NCBI RefSeq assembly: GCF_900491745.1
Contig: NZ_UETR01000045.1
Span: 1 to 24,240, forward strand
DNA: 24,240 nt
Reading direction: 5' to 3'
Source: Amarolinea aalborgensis
Lineage (GTDB): Bacteria > Chloroflexota > Anaerolineae > SSC4 > Amarolineaceae
The notes beneath the pieces are model-generated. The model did no database searches, had not been told where the DNA came from, and saw nothing but the letters and a program-made list of their open reading frames with translations. A program made the translations under genes and the position numbers. Of the stretch, positions 7,336 to 16,029 are shown piece by piece. Position 1 is the first letter of the stretch. Each line of letters starts with the position of its first letter.

Positions 7336-7794
7336 ATGCTGATTCTGTCTGTAAGCGAAGCAAAACGCCAGATCAAAGATCTAGTCGAACAAGTTGGCGG
7401 GCGCAACCAGGTTTATTACATCACGCGTTACAGCCGGCCCAAGGTTGTCATGCTGAGCGTGGACCAATACGAAAGCCTGGTGCAGCAGGTCCACCGGCTG
7501 CAGGACGAGCTTGCGGCCATCTCGGCTACGCTGGACGCGTCCCCTGACGACGACGCTCCAATCTGGCTGCCCACGCCTGCTGGCGGCGTGCGAGCCTTCC
7601 AGCCGCACCGTCCGCTTTCAGCAGAAGCGCGGGACGCGATTCGCCGCGCTGCGCAGATGGCTCTGACGCAGCGTAATCGGACGGTCGAGCATGTTATCCA
7701 GGATGGGCGCGCGGCGCTCGATCGCGCTCGCGAGGAAGCGATCAGGGACGGCCGCGCCATTGACGACGAGGCCGAGGCGGTTTTTGATGACTGA
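7336..7794 (+). CDS. Phd/YefM-family-like antitoxin with long C-terminal extension
   Basis: The product is 152 residues from ATG 7336, chosen because AGAGG lies 7 nt upstream and MLILSVSEAKRQIKDLVEQV is the canonical Phd/YefM N-terminus. The frame stays open upstream to 7219, but that part contains the promoter. Residues 1-60, including the YYITRYSRPKVVMLSVDQYESLV strand-helix unit, match the DNA-binding fold of type II antitoxins. The remaining 90 residues are mostly charged helices (ARDAIRRAAQMALTQ, AALDRAREEAIRDGRA). That is longer than the usual 80-90-residue antitoxin and may be a toxin-neutralising or extra domain. No full-length toxin gene lies on either side. A 25-codon open stretch overlaps the end of this gene. 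It could be an orphan antitoxin or a regulator of other loci. Confidence 0.75.
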   Translation: MLILSVSEAKRQIKDLVEQVGGRNQVYYITRYSRPKVVMLSVDQYESLVQQVHRLQDELAAISATLDASPDDDAPIWLPTPAGGVRAFQPHRPLSAEARDAIRRAAQMALTQRNRTVEHVIQDGRAALDRAREEAIRDGRAIDDEAEAVFDD

Positions 7795-7868
7795 GCGCCT
7801 ACCAGGGCATTCCGATCCTGGATGGCCTGCATTTCCTGTACGTTGTGCGCGGCGACCGTCCGACTTAG
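7791..7868 (+). other. Possible remnant reading frame after the antitoxin
   Basis: A frame overlapping the antitoxin stop encodes SAYQGIPILDGLHFLYVV then RGDRPT before TAG at 7866-7868. About 18 of its 24 third positions are G or C, like real genes here, whereas the ATG-initiated alternative frame (ATG 7788) is poor in third-position GC. The frame has no ATG of its own because TGA TGA lies just upstream. It would need a one- or two-base change at ATGACTG to start. It may be the tail of a deleted toxin gene or chance. Confidence 0.25.
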
Positions 7869-7881
7869 GCCCGGACTCGAT

Positions 7882-10800
7882 TCAGAACAGCGGGAGCTGA
7901 ACGCCGATCGGGGCTGGGCGGGGTGGTAGTTTTTCCAGTTCGCGCAGCGCTTTCAGCGCCGCGGCGATGTCATCTACGAAGCGCGAGGGCGCGTTCTGCA
8001 CGCTCTGGCCGAACAGAAAGCGTGTGCGGGCGTACGTCAGGATCAGCCGCTGCTGGGCGCGGGTCATGCCCACGTAGAACAGCCGCCTTTCCTCTTCTAC
8101 ATCGAACCTCTCGCCCTTCTCAACCTCTGACCCCGCGCCATGGCCGTTCGGGCGCGCGTAGGGCAGCAGCGATTCTTCACAGCCCACGATGAAGACGACC
8201 GGGAACTCCAGGCCCTTCGACGCGTGCAGCGTCATCAGCGTCACGCGGTCGGCGCGGGGGTCGTAGGCATCGGTTTCACCTTGCAGAGCCAGACTTTCCA
8301 GGAACTCGGCCAGGCGGTCATCGAACGGCGCGGCCCGGCGCGCCAATTGCGCGATGTGCTCCGTCTCGGCCGGCTCCGCGCCCAGGCTGCCCTGGCTGCA
8401 CGCAAAGCGGTAGACGGCTTCGATCTGGCGTGCGACCGGCTGATCCGCGGCCAGCTCCGGCGCCTGCCAGAAGTCAGCCAGGCTGCGCAAACGCTGCTGC
8501 TGCGTCGCGCTGAAGTCTCCGGCCAGGCTTGCCTGTCGCAGAGCCTCGCTCAGCCCCGCCGGCTGACCGATCACGCACGCCCACAAGCGACCAAAAGCGC
8601 CGGTGGCAAACGCGCCTTTGCCCACTCCAAGCACGGTCTCCAGGTGCACCTGCGCGGCCGGCTGCAAACGCAGCCACAGGTAGGCCAGCACATGATGCAC
8701 GGCCGGCTGCTCGAGGAGCGATCTCTGCCCCACGTGCTGAAAGGGGATGCCAGAGCGTTCGAAGGCTTCGACCAGCAGCCGGCTCTGCGCGCTCAACCGG
8801 TAGAGCACGGCAAAATCGGCAAACGACCGCGGCGTCTCCGGCTCCGTGCGGACGCGGCCCGAATCGAGCGAGAAGTAGCTGGTGCCGCCCACCATTTGTT
8901 CGATCTGATGGACGACCGTCTCAGCCTCGGCGCGGTCGGTCGGCGTCTGCACGATCTCGATGCGCACTTGCTGCACGAAGTCGGCCAGCGGCCGCACGGC
9001 CTGCAGCGACAGTCGTGTGCCGCGGTTGAGCGCAATGACCTGCATGGCCGCATCCAGGATCATCTGCGTGGAACGGTAGTTCTGACTCAGGTGCAAACGC
9101 CGGGCGCCGGGGTGATCCTCGGCAAAGCGCAGGAAAAAGCGGCGGTCCGCGCCGCGGAAGCCGTAGATGGCCTGATCCGGGTCGCCGATGACGGCCAGGT
9201 TGGCGCCGCCTGCGGTCAGTAGACGCAGCAGCCGGTATTGGGCCAGGTTGATGTCCTGGTATTCGTCCACGCAAAGCCAGCGCAGGCGATCATGCACCTG
9301 GCCGCGCACCTCGGCCTGCGTTTCCAGCAGGTGCACGGCTTGCTGAATCAGATCATCGAAATCGAGGGCCTGGCTCGTCTGACGTGCCTCCTCATAGCGG
9401 CGAAAGATGTCTGACAAACGGGCGTCATCGCAGATGCTGCTCAGTTCGGGCGCGGTCGGCGTCAGCAGACGATTCTTGGCGTCGGCAATCCAGGCCAGGA
9501 ACTGATCGCGCTCTGCCAGGCGCAGCTCTGGCGCGGCCTGCGCCAGCAGCGCGCGGCGCTCTTCGTCCCGGCAGATCACGAAGTCCGGGCTGATCCCCAG
9601 GCTGGCGCCCCATTGGCGCAGCAGCCACGCGCCGAAAGCATGAAAGGTTTTGATCGTGATCCGCCGCGTCACCTCCACGCCCAGCAGGTCGGTCAGGCGG
9701 GCGGCCATCTCGTGCGCCGCCTTGTTGGTGAAGGTGATCGCCAGGATGGCTTCCGGCGCCGCCTGCTGCGCCTGGATCAGGTACGCGATGCGCACGGTCA
9801 GGGTGCGGGTCTTGCCGGTGCCCGGCCCGGCCACAATGATCAACGGCCCCTGCGTGTGCAAGACGGCCTCGCGCTGCGCGGCGTTGAGCGACGCCAGAAT
9901 AGACGATCCCGCGGGCTCGCCCTGATGATGCAAAGCAGCGTGGTCGCCTTGATCAGGCGCCCTGGCCGCGTCGTCCTCGTTTGCCGCCTCGATCAAGAAG
10001 AGCTGACTGCCTGCGGCGCTTTCACGCAGGTGGCGCACTGCGCCGCTCACCGGCTCAGTCGCGCTGGCGACCGTCGTCACCGCGCCCGCGGCGGCAGGCT
10101 GCGATGGATGAATGACCGCAGCGGAGGCTGCGCGGGGCGCTTCGGCTGCGAAGAGGCCGCCCTGAAGCAGACCTGGCCCGTTCCCGGACATGGCGAACAG
10201 CTTGATGACGCCGTACTCGCCGTCGTAGCCCGCGTCAGCCTGCACCTCGCCGCGGCGCATGCGACCGATGCCATCGGCCAGGCGTTCGCCGCCCGCGCGC
10301 GCGATGTCGGTCAAGGGCGCGGCTTGCAGGATGGTCAGCTCCGGCCCCAGACGCGCCAGGAGCTTGTTGTACTCCTGCTCCACCTGGCGTGACCCGGCGC
10401 CCACCGCGTACACCTGACCCAGGATTTCGGGCAGCGGAATCAGGCTGACGAACGGCGCCGGACGCGGCGGGCGCTGACCAGGCGGCCGGTCGGCCAGGGC
10501 TTCGACGCGGTGCATAACCCCGATGGTGACTTCTTTGCCGCACACGGGGCACAGGCCCTGGTGTGTGCGCGTGGTCGCCGGCTCCCAGCACACCTGGCAT
10601 TTGCGATGGCCGTCGAGATGGTATTTGCCCTCTTCCGGGAAGAATTCTACTGTACCCTGGAACGCAGCCGGGTCGCCCGTTTGCAGCGCACGGAAGAGCG
10701 CCGGGTAGGAGAGTTCGGTGTCGAAGAGGGTGGCTTCGCGAGCCAGTTTCTGCGGCGAATGGGCGTCCGAGTTGGAAACCAGGGTGTAACGATCCAGGTT

Positions 10801-11426
10801 GGAGACGCGCCAGTTCATGGGCGGGTCGGAGGAGAGGCCAGTTTCGAGCGCAAAGATGGATGGCGTCAGATCGCCGAAACATTCCTCCACGGAATCGAAG
10901 CCGGACTTGGAGCCGAGCAGCGCAAACCAGGGCGTCCAGATGTGCGCGGGAATCAAGTGGCACGCCGGGTTGATGTTGAGGATGATTTCGAGCAGGTCGC
11001 GCGCATCGAGGCCAAGAATGGGGCGGCCATCCGCGCGGATGTTGCCGATCTTCTCCAGCGCAGCCTGGATCTTGGCGACCGCGTCGAAGTCGGGCGCGAA
11101 GATGACGTTGTGAATCTTGCGCGTCTGGCCGTGCTTCTTGTAGATACTGCTGATTTCGCCGCCCAGCAGGAAGCGGACGGGGGCCTGGCAGCTTGGCGGC
11201 ACCGTTTGCTGGACCCCAGGTCATCGTTCAGGCGATAGAGGCCGTCCTCGGCCGGTTGCAGCCGCGCGCGCATCTCCTGCAGCCAGCCGGGGTGCGCAAT
11301 ATCGCCGCTGCCGACGACGTGCACGCCCTTGAGCTGCGCCCAGCGCGCAAGCTGTTCGAACGTCAGCTCTTTACTGGTGGCGCGGGAAAAGTGCGAATGG
11401 ATGTGCAGATCGGCGACGAATTTCAT
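7882..11426 (-). CDS. PHP domain - zinc ribbon - UvrD-type helicase fusion (one frameshift)
   Basis: The true start is ATG 11426: MKFVADLHIHSHFSRATSKE is the PHP metal-binding opening (DLHIHSHFS), continuing to HPGWLQEM. The frame then shifts by one near 11214-11217, a CCCC run on the plus strand. The rest is open for 1106 residues from 11202. Numbered from that frame, PHP continues with SNSDAHS at 143-149. A Cx2C...Cx2C cluster at C202, C205, C218 and C221 follows. Then comes a superfamily 1 helicase: Walker A GPGTGKT at 459-465, DEYQDIN, GDPDQAIYGFRGAD, LHASKGLEFPVV and EERRLFYVGMTRAQ. The PHP part likely acts as a metal-dependent phosphoesterase and the helicase part unwinds DNA 3'-5', so a DNA repair or processing role is likely. 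An Ala-rich linker (about 355-435) joins the halves. One inserted G restores a continuous frame, so sequence error is plausible. Confidence 0.88.
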
Positions 11427-11454
11427 GACACGACACGGTTAGAATTTGGGCCGC

Positions 11455-11463
11455 AGTATAACA
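11455..11463 (-). promoter_or_regulatory. Extended -10 promoter for the PHP/UvrD gene
   Basis: The minus strand reads TGT-TATACT about 30 nt upstream of the ATG at 11426. The -35 candidate 17 nt further upstream (CTGGTA) is poor, as expected for an extended -10. Confidence 0.55.
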
Positions 11464-11490
11464 CAGACGGGGCCGATTACCAGAAATCGC

Positions 11491-11514
11491 GTTTCTCCCA
11501 GAAACCCCGGTTTC
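11491..11514. repeat. Two overlapping alternative hairpins between divergent genes
   Basis: GTTTCT (11491-11496) can pair with AGAAAC (11500-11505), and GAAACC (11501-11506) can pair with GGTTTC (11509-11514). The two share GAAAC, so only one can form at a time. The sequence resembles the GAAACCCGACTTC palindromes at 3877 and 3931 and probably belongs to the same dispersed family. Confidence 0.45.
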
Positions 11515-11533
11515 GATGAGGCGATTACCACGT

Positions 11534-11562
11534 TTGTTTCTCTCCCTGGTGTATGCTAGAAT
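11534..11562 (+). promoter_or_regulatory. Promoter for the TPR/glycosyltransferase operon
   Basis: TTGTTT (11534-11539), exactly 17 nt, then TAGAAT (11557-11562) preceded by TGC as an extended -10. The predicted start near 11569 lies about 50 nt before ATG 11618. Confidence 0.6.
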
Positions 11563-11617
11563 GACTCCTGCCCCGATCTGAGACCTTCAGGGGTTGCAAG
11601 CGCCTGTCGAAACTTTC

Positions 11618-12514
11618 ATGGCGATGACCCAAACACGCTCTTCTAAACGATCCCTCGTGTGGTTGGCCTGCGGCCTGCTGCTCGGTCTGCGCCTGGCGAT
11701 CCAGTTCCCTGGCTGGCTGGCGTTGAACCAGGGGATGCGCGCCTGGCGTACCCAGGATTTGGGCCTGGCAATTGATAGGCTGCAGCGCGCCACGCAGCGC
11801 GTGCCCACCTCCGCGGTGGCCTGGCGGGCGCAGGGCCGCGTGCAGTTGGCGCAGGTGCAGCCAGCCGCGGCGCGTTCGGCCCTGGAGAAGGCCCTCGCTT
11901 TGCAGTCTCACGATCGCCTCACGCATTTAGAGTTGGCGCGGGCGCTGGAGCAGGTCGGCGCCGACGATGAGGCGCAAACGCACTATCGCCAGGCCGGCTG
12001 GCCCGCGTACGCCAGCCTTCGTCGCCAGGCCCAGGCCGCGCTGAGCCGGGGTGCAGTCCGCGACGCGGTGAAACGGGCGGGACAGGCGGCCGCGGTGGAA
12101 CCAACCCGCGCCGAGGCCTTCTATCTTTGGGGCGAGGCGCTGTGGGCGCAAGGGGATCAGCCAGCGGCGGTCAGCCAATGGCAGGCGGGACTGGCCTTGG
12201 CAGCCAAGCAGCCGGCGGCGCTTGATGACTATTACGAGGGCCGTGTGGCCCTGGCGCGCAGCGATCCCGCCGCGGCTGTGATCGCTCTGCAAACAGCCTG
12301 GCGACTCGACGCCACGCTGCCGTGGACGGGGCTGTGGCTGGGCGAAGCGTTGTTGGCGGATGGTCAGCCTGCCGCGGCGGCCAACGCCTGGCAGGAACAG
12401 ACACGCCGCTTTCCCGCCAACCCGTGGGCTTACCGCCGCCTGGGCGATTTGGCTCGCGCCCAGGGCGATGCCGCGGCTGCCCAGAGGTGGTATGATTTGG
12501 CAGACAGCAGATAA
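11618..12514 (+). CDS. Membrane-anchored TPR repeat protein
   Basis: The product is 298 residues from ATG 11618. In-frame TTG 11594 or ATG 11624 are alternatives, and none has a clear ribosome site. Residues about 12-32 (LVWLACGLLLGLRLAIQF) are one transmembrane helix. The remainder is helical with repeated Trp/Ala-Gly-Ala patterns typical of tetratricopeptide repeats. Examples are AVAWRAQGRVQLAQVQPAAA, AEAFYLWGEALWAQGDQPAA, PWTGLWLGEALLADGQPAAA and NPWAYRRLGDLARAQGDAAA. This predicts 6-7 TPR units facing away from the membrane as a protein-binding scaffold. It is the first gene of a run with a GT2 enzyme 13 nt downstream, so it may organise surface-glycan assembly. The partner is unknown. 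Confidence 0.8.
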   Translation: MAMTQTRSSKRSLVWLACGLLLGLRLAIQFPGWLALNQGMRAWRTQDLGLAIDRLQRATQRVPTSAVAWRAQGRVQLAQVQPAAARSALEKALALQSHDRLTHLELARALEQVGADDEAQTHYRQAGWPAYASLRRQAQAALSRGAVRDAVKRAGQAAAVEPTRAEAFYLWGEALWAQGDQPAAVSQWQAGLALAAKQPAALDDYYEGRVALARSDPAAAVIALQTAWRLDATLPWTGLWLGEALLADGQPAAAANAWQEQTRRFPANPWAYRRLGDLARAQGDAAAAQRWYDLADSR

Positions 12515-12527
12515 ATGGGCAGGTGCG

Positions 12528-13286
12528 ATGGAATCAGGAAGCAAAGACCGGCTGTTGGTGATCGTGCCGGCGTATAACGAGGAGGCCAGCATCGCGCATG
12601 TGGTGCAGGGCGTTTTGACGACCCATGCCGATAATCGGGCGCGGCGCCTGCCCGCAGCTTCTGTCCTCGTGATTGACGATGGTTCGACCGATCGCACCGC
12701 GGACGTGGCCCAGGCAGCCGGCGCCATGGTCCTGCGCTTGCCCTATAACCTGGGCATCGGCGGGGCGGTGCAAGCCGGCTTCAAATTCGCCGCGCGGTAC
12801 GGCTATGCCTTTGCCGGGCGCGTGGATGGCGACGGTCAGCACAACCCGACCGATTTGCACGCGCTGCTGGCGCCGATCGTTGGCGGCCAGGCCGATGTGG
12901 TGATTGGGTCACGTTTTCAGAACGGCCCGACATCCTACCGCGTGCCCACCAGCCGGCGCTTGGGCATCCGTCTGTTTGCGGCCCTCGTTTCGCGCTTGAC
13001 GCACTGTCGCGTGACTGATCCTACCTCCGGGCTGCAGGCCGCCAACCGACGCGCAATCGAATTCCTGGCGCGCTGCTATCCGCAGGATTATCCCGAAATC
13101 GAGGCGCGCATCCTGCTGCACCGCGCCGGGCTGACCACCATCGAGCTGCCCGCGGTGATGGCCCCGCGCCGCGGCGGCGTTTCTTCGATCAACCACTGGC
13201 GCGGCGCGTACTACATGGTCAAAGTGCTGCTGGCCGTGCTGATCACCGCCGTCAAGACAGCTCCCAATGTGTCGCTGCGAGAGTAG
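12528..13286 (+). CDS. GT2 family glycosyltransferase (dolichyl/polyprenyl-phosphate sugar synthase-like)
   Basis: The 252-residue GT-A enzyme begins LLVIVPAYNEEASIAHVV. It has VIDDGSTDRT at about 48-57 and the metal/nucleotide motif RVDGDGQHNP at 98-107. Then come VIGSRF at 125-130 and TDPTSGLQAANRRAI. These features match the DPM/DolP-mannose-type branch that transfers a sugar from a nucleotide donor to a polyprenyl phosphate at the inner membrane face. The C-terminal segment (YYMVKVLLAVLITAVKT) is a hydrophobic, possibly membrane-associated helix. I chose ATG 12528 because it lies just past the TPR stop with GGCAGG upstream. The frame is open further upstream, but there it overlaps the TPR gene. 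The next gene is DUF2304-like, a frequent partner of such enzymes. Confidence 0.9.
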   Translation: MESGSKDRLLVIVPAYNEEASIAHVVQGVLTTHADNRARRLPAASVLVIDDGSTDRTADVAQAAGAMVLRLPYNLGIGGAVQAGFKFAARYGYAFAGRVDGDGQHNPTDLHALLAPIVGGQADVVIGSRFQNGPTSYRVPTSRRLGIRLFAALVSRLTHCRVTDPTSGLQAANRRAIEFLARCYPQDYPEIEARILLHRAGLTTIELPAVMAPRRGGVSSINHWRGAYYMVKVLLAVLITAVKTAPNVSLRE

Positions 13287-13294
13287 AGGCTGGA

Positions 13295-13357
13295 TACTTT
13301 GTATTTTGTACTTTGCACTTGCCATTCAGCGTTCCGCATTCATCATTCAGCATTCCA
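13295..13357 (+). repeat. Heptanucleotide tandem repeat, 9 units
   Basis: Starting with TACTTTG, the segment divides without slippage into nine 7-nt units of the form (C/T)A(C/T)TTTG drifting to CATTCAG and CATTCCA. It fills most of the gap between the GT2 and DUF2304 genes. It ends at the ribosome-binding AGGGA of the latter. Confidence 0.75.
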
Positions 13358-13369
13358 GGGAACCATCTG

Positions 13370-13813
13370 ATGCCGCAGCCGATTCTGAAATTGATTGCCA
13401 TCGCGGTGAGCCTGGGATGGCTCGGCCTCATTTTGGAACTGGTGCGCCGCGGGCGGCTGCGTGAAGATCACGCGCTGCTGTGGCTGCTGACGGGCGTGGC
13501 GCTCCTGGCGTTTTCGCTCTTCGAAGGGGCGCTGCGTTTCATGGCCGACCTGATTGGCGTGGTCTACGCGCCATCCATCCTGTTTGGTATTGGCATGATG
13601 TTCGCCGTGGTCATTTTGCTTTTCCAGGGCATTACCATCTCACGTTTGCAGACGCAGAACAAGGAACTGGCGCAGGATGTGGCGCTCTTAGCCTGGGAAG
13701 TGCAGCAATGGCAGAAAGCCAACCGGGCTGACGGCCGAACCGACGCGGCCTCCCCGGACGGCCAGGTCGAGGGCGCGGCCGGGGAGGCCGCGGCCGGCCA
13801 GGCTGGCGATTGA
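13370..13813 (+). CDS. DUF2304-like small membrane protein
   Basis: The protein has 147 residues with three hydrophobic helices at about 5-21, 34-52 and 66-87 (ILFGIGMMFAVVILLFQGI). A heptad-type helix follows (ISRLQTQNKELAQDVALLAWEVQQ), predicted to be a coiled coil. This layout is that of DUF2304 proteins, which are repeatedly found beside DPM-like GT2 enzymes and may help flip or anchor the polyprenyl sugar; the function is not established. ATG 13370 has AGGGA 8 nt upstream. The final 25 residues are Gly/Ala-rich and the stop codon lies inside the first unit of the repeat array. The natural C-terminus may therefore have been altered by the array. Confidence 0.78.
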   Translation: MPQPILKLIAIAVSLGWLGLILELVRRGRLREDHALLWLLTGVALLAFSLFEGALRFMADLIGVVYAPSILFGIGMMFAVVILLFQGITISRLQTQNKELAQDVALLAWEVQQWQKANRADGRTDAASPDGQVEGAAGEAAAGQAGD

Positions 13814-14480
13814 AATCGCGCCTGAAGGGCGTGCCGCCCGGCGCCCACCTGCGTGGGCGCAAGATTGGCCGGCGGCGCGCCCGTTCGCCCCGAATTCATG
13901 CGGCGGCCGGCCAGGCCAGCGATTGAAATCGCACCTGAAGGGCGTACCGCCCGGCGCCCACCTGCGTGGGCGCAAGATTGGTCGGGGGCGGCTGGCGATT
14001 GAAATCGCGCCTGAAGGGCGTGCCGCCCGGCGCCCACCTGCGTGGGCGCAAGATTGGCCGGCGGCGCGCCCGTTCGCCCCGAATTCATGCGGCGGCCGGC
14101 CAGGCTGGCGATTGAAATCGCACCTGAAGGGCGTGCCGCCCGGCGCCCACCTGCGTGGGCGCAAGATTGGCCGGCGGCGCGCCTCTTCGCCCCGAATTCA
14201 TGCGGCGGGCGACCGGCGGGCGGCTGGCGATTGAAATCGCGCCTGAAGGGCGTACCGCCCGGCGCCCACCTGCGTGGGCGCAAGATTGGTCGGCGCAGGC
14301 CGACCTGGAGGCGGAACGCCCGTTCGCCCCGAATTCATTCGGCGGCGGCCGGCGATTGAAGGCGATTGAAATCGCACCTGAAGGGCGTGCCGCCCGGCGC
14401 CCACCTGCGTGGGCGCAAGATTGGCCGGCGGCGCGCCCTTTCGCCCCAAATTCATGCGGCGGCCGGCGATTGAATCGCTG
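13806..14480. repeat. Array of palindrome-rich repeats (six units plus a partial)
   Basis: Units begin with the palindrome GCGATTGAAATCGC (or a variant) at 13806, 13919, 13995, 14108, 14227 and 14362, with a degenerate last copy at 14466. Lengths are 113, 76, 113, 119, 135 and 104 nt. Each unit has a nearly invariant core of about 63 nt holding three hairpins. These are GCGATT/AATCGC, GGGCG/CGCCC (loop TGC or TAC), and GCGCCCAC-CTGC-GTGGGCGC. Most units add a variable spacer containing CCCGTTCGCCCC and GAATTCATGCGGC. The 76-nt unit lacks this spacer. Differences between copies lie mainly in loops and spacers. Several long open frames cross the array on both strands but encode only repeats. 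It fills the 690-nt gap before the next gene. Confidence 0.9.
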
Positions 14481-14503
14481 CCGCGAGGATTGAAATTGTC
14501 TCT

Positions 14504-16029
14504 ATGACCTACCGCTGTTATGTGATCGGCCTCGATGGGGCCACATTTGATTTGATCCTGCCGTGGGTGGCGCAGGGCAAACTGCCCGCGTTTGCGGATC
14601 TGCTGCGCCGCGGCGCCTGGGGCCAACTGCGCAGCACCGTGCCGCCCATGACCGGCCCGGCCTGGACCACGTTCGCGACCGGCGCAAACCCGGCTCGGCA
14701 CAGCATTTACGATTGGGTCTATCGCGAGCCCGGCACCTACAATTTCGTGCCTGCGACCGCGCGCAACCGGCGTCTGCCCAGCCTGTGGAGTCTGCTCAGC
14801 GCGGCTGGCCGGCGCGTGTGCGTGGTCAACGTGCCGATGACCTTCCCGCCGGAGCCGGTCAACGGCCTGTTGATCTCCGGCCTGCCCACGCCGTCCAAGC
14901 AGGTCACGTTCACCATCGCCGACTGGCGGAGGTCTGAGCGCCTCACGGCAACCATCTCTATCCTGATCGGACAGGCTTACTTCGACGTGGTGGATGCGTT
15001 CCCATCTGCCCAACAGCACCACGGAACAGCGCATCAAGGTGGTCGAAAACCGTGCGGCTGGGAAGCGAGATTTCTTATGGTGTCTTCAGGCACCGGACAC
15101 CGCCTACGCCATGGAAGTTCTCGAGGCGGCGCATCTGCCAGGCGACCGGCCAGCCGCGAGCGATGCCATTCTGGCTCTATCATTCGATCGCTGGCTGGCG
15201 ACGTAAATCGCCCTTGCCGCACCGTGCTGATGCTGATGTCCGATCCGCAATGGCCCATTCACAGTCTGATCCATGTCAACAACGTTGGTGCCAGCAGTTT
15301 TCTGCGCATCGTCCGATTGGCGCCGCGCCCGCTGCCGCGCGTCGGTTCAGCCCCATGTCCGTTTATGATCTGCCCAGCGCCTGGGGTTGGGCACTCTCAA
15401 GAGGTGGCGCGGGGCCAGGGCGCTGCGTACGCTCTTCTTCTTCGATGACGTGGATTGGCGGCCGCAGGCCCAGCAATACATCGGCCAGATTCGGCTGCGC
15501 GCGGTCGCGCTCCAGGGCGTGGCCGGCGCCGAATACAACCGGGCGCTGAAATCAATGCCTGCGCTGTTGACCGATCCGGCCACGGCGAGGCGGTGGTGAT
15601 GAAATCTCACGCGAGGAACCTATCAAGCCGTATCCGACGACGCCTTGATCATTGTCTTCGCCAAACCTGAGTATTTCGGCTTCGGCGAGTACGAGTCTGT
15701 CGCACGCGATCGAAGGCGTTGCCGCCGCGGCATCTCAGGCACGCATCGCATGAACGGCATCTTCGTGGCTCCCCGTGAGCGGTCGGGTGGTCAGCGGCCG
15801 ACGCTGGCTGACCTGGCGCCGACCATGCTGCACCTGTTCGGCCAGTGATTCCGGCAGCCGCCAGGGATGGCCGTGTCTTGACCAGGAAGCTCAGCGGCCC
15901 ATTGGCCGAACAGGCGCAGGTGGTCGAGTCGCCGGCTTTGACAAGCGCGGGCGCGACGCCGATGCTCTTCCACGCGCGGATGAAGCCGCCATCAGCGAAC
16001 GCCCGCGCGGACTGGGGTACGTGGGATGA
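14504..16029 (+). pseudogene. Alkaline-phosphatase-superfamily phosphodiesterase/transferase, frame-broken
   Basis: From ATG 14504 about 140 residues read cleanly: the metal-binding opening VIGLDGATFDLI, then the nucleophile region PPMTGPAWTTFATGANP, then VNVPMTFPPEPVNGLLISG. These mark a type I phosphodiesterase/nucleotide pyrophosphatase relative of the alkaline phosphatase superfamily. Past about 14915 the frame changes repeatedly, but family segments persist: GQAYFDVVDAF, SLIHVNN, FFDDVDW, EYFGFGEYES, SGTHRMNGIFVA, LADLAPTMLHLFG, and the terminal ISERPRGLGYVG ending at TGA 16027-16029. The order is that of an intact gene of about 500 codons with bases missing. The final TGA overlaps the ATG of the deacetylase. 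Such proteins often act on phosphoglycans or lipid head groups at the cell surface. Sequence error is more likely than true decay. Confidence 0.75.

Noticed and set aside
7788..7900. ATG-initiated 37-codon toxin overlapping the antitoxin end (MTERLPGHS...)
   Set aside because: Third positions are AT-rich unlike all genes here, and the frame has no similarity to known toxins; the alternative frame is more gene-like but lacks a start.
6126..9222. Large plus-strand open frames (386 and 360 codons) opposite the radical SAM and helicase genes
   Set aside because: They are antisense shadows: no family motifs, while the minus-strand frames carry full conserved motif sets.
13806..14480. CRISPR array, because units end or begin with ATTGAAA and recur at about 113 nt
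   Set aside because: The segments between repeats are themselves copies of each other rather than unique spacers, the repeated core is about 63 nt and palindromic throughout, and no cas gene is present.
13564..15037. Long minus-strand and plus-strand open frames through the repeat array (up to 279 codons)
   Set aside because: They encode only the translated repeat (RMNSGRTGAPPANL-like) and overlap better genes; GC-rich palindromes keep all frames open.
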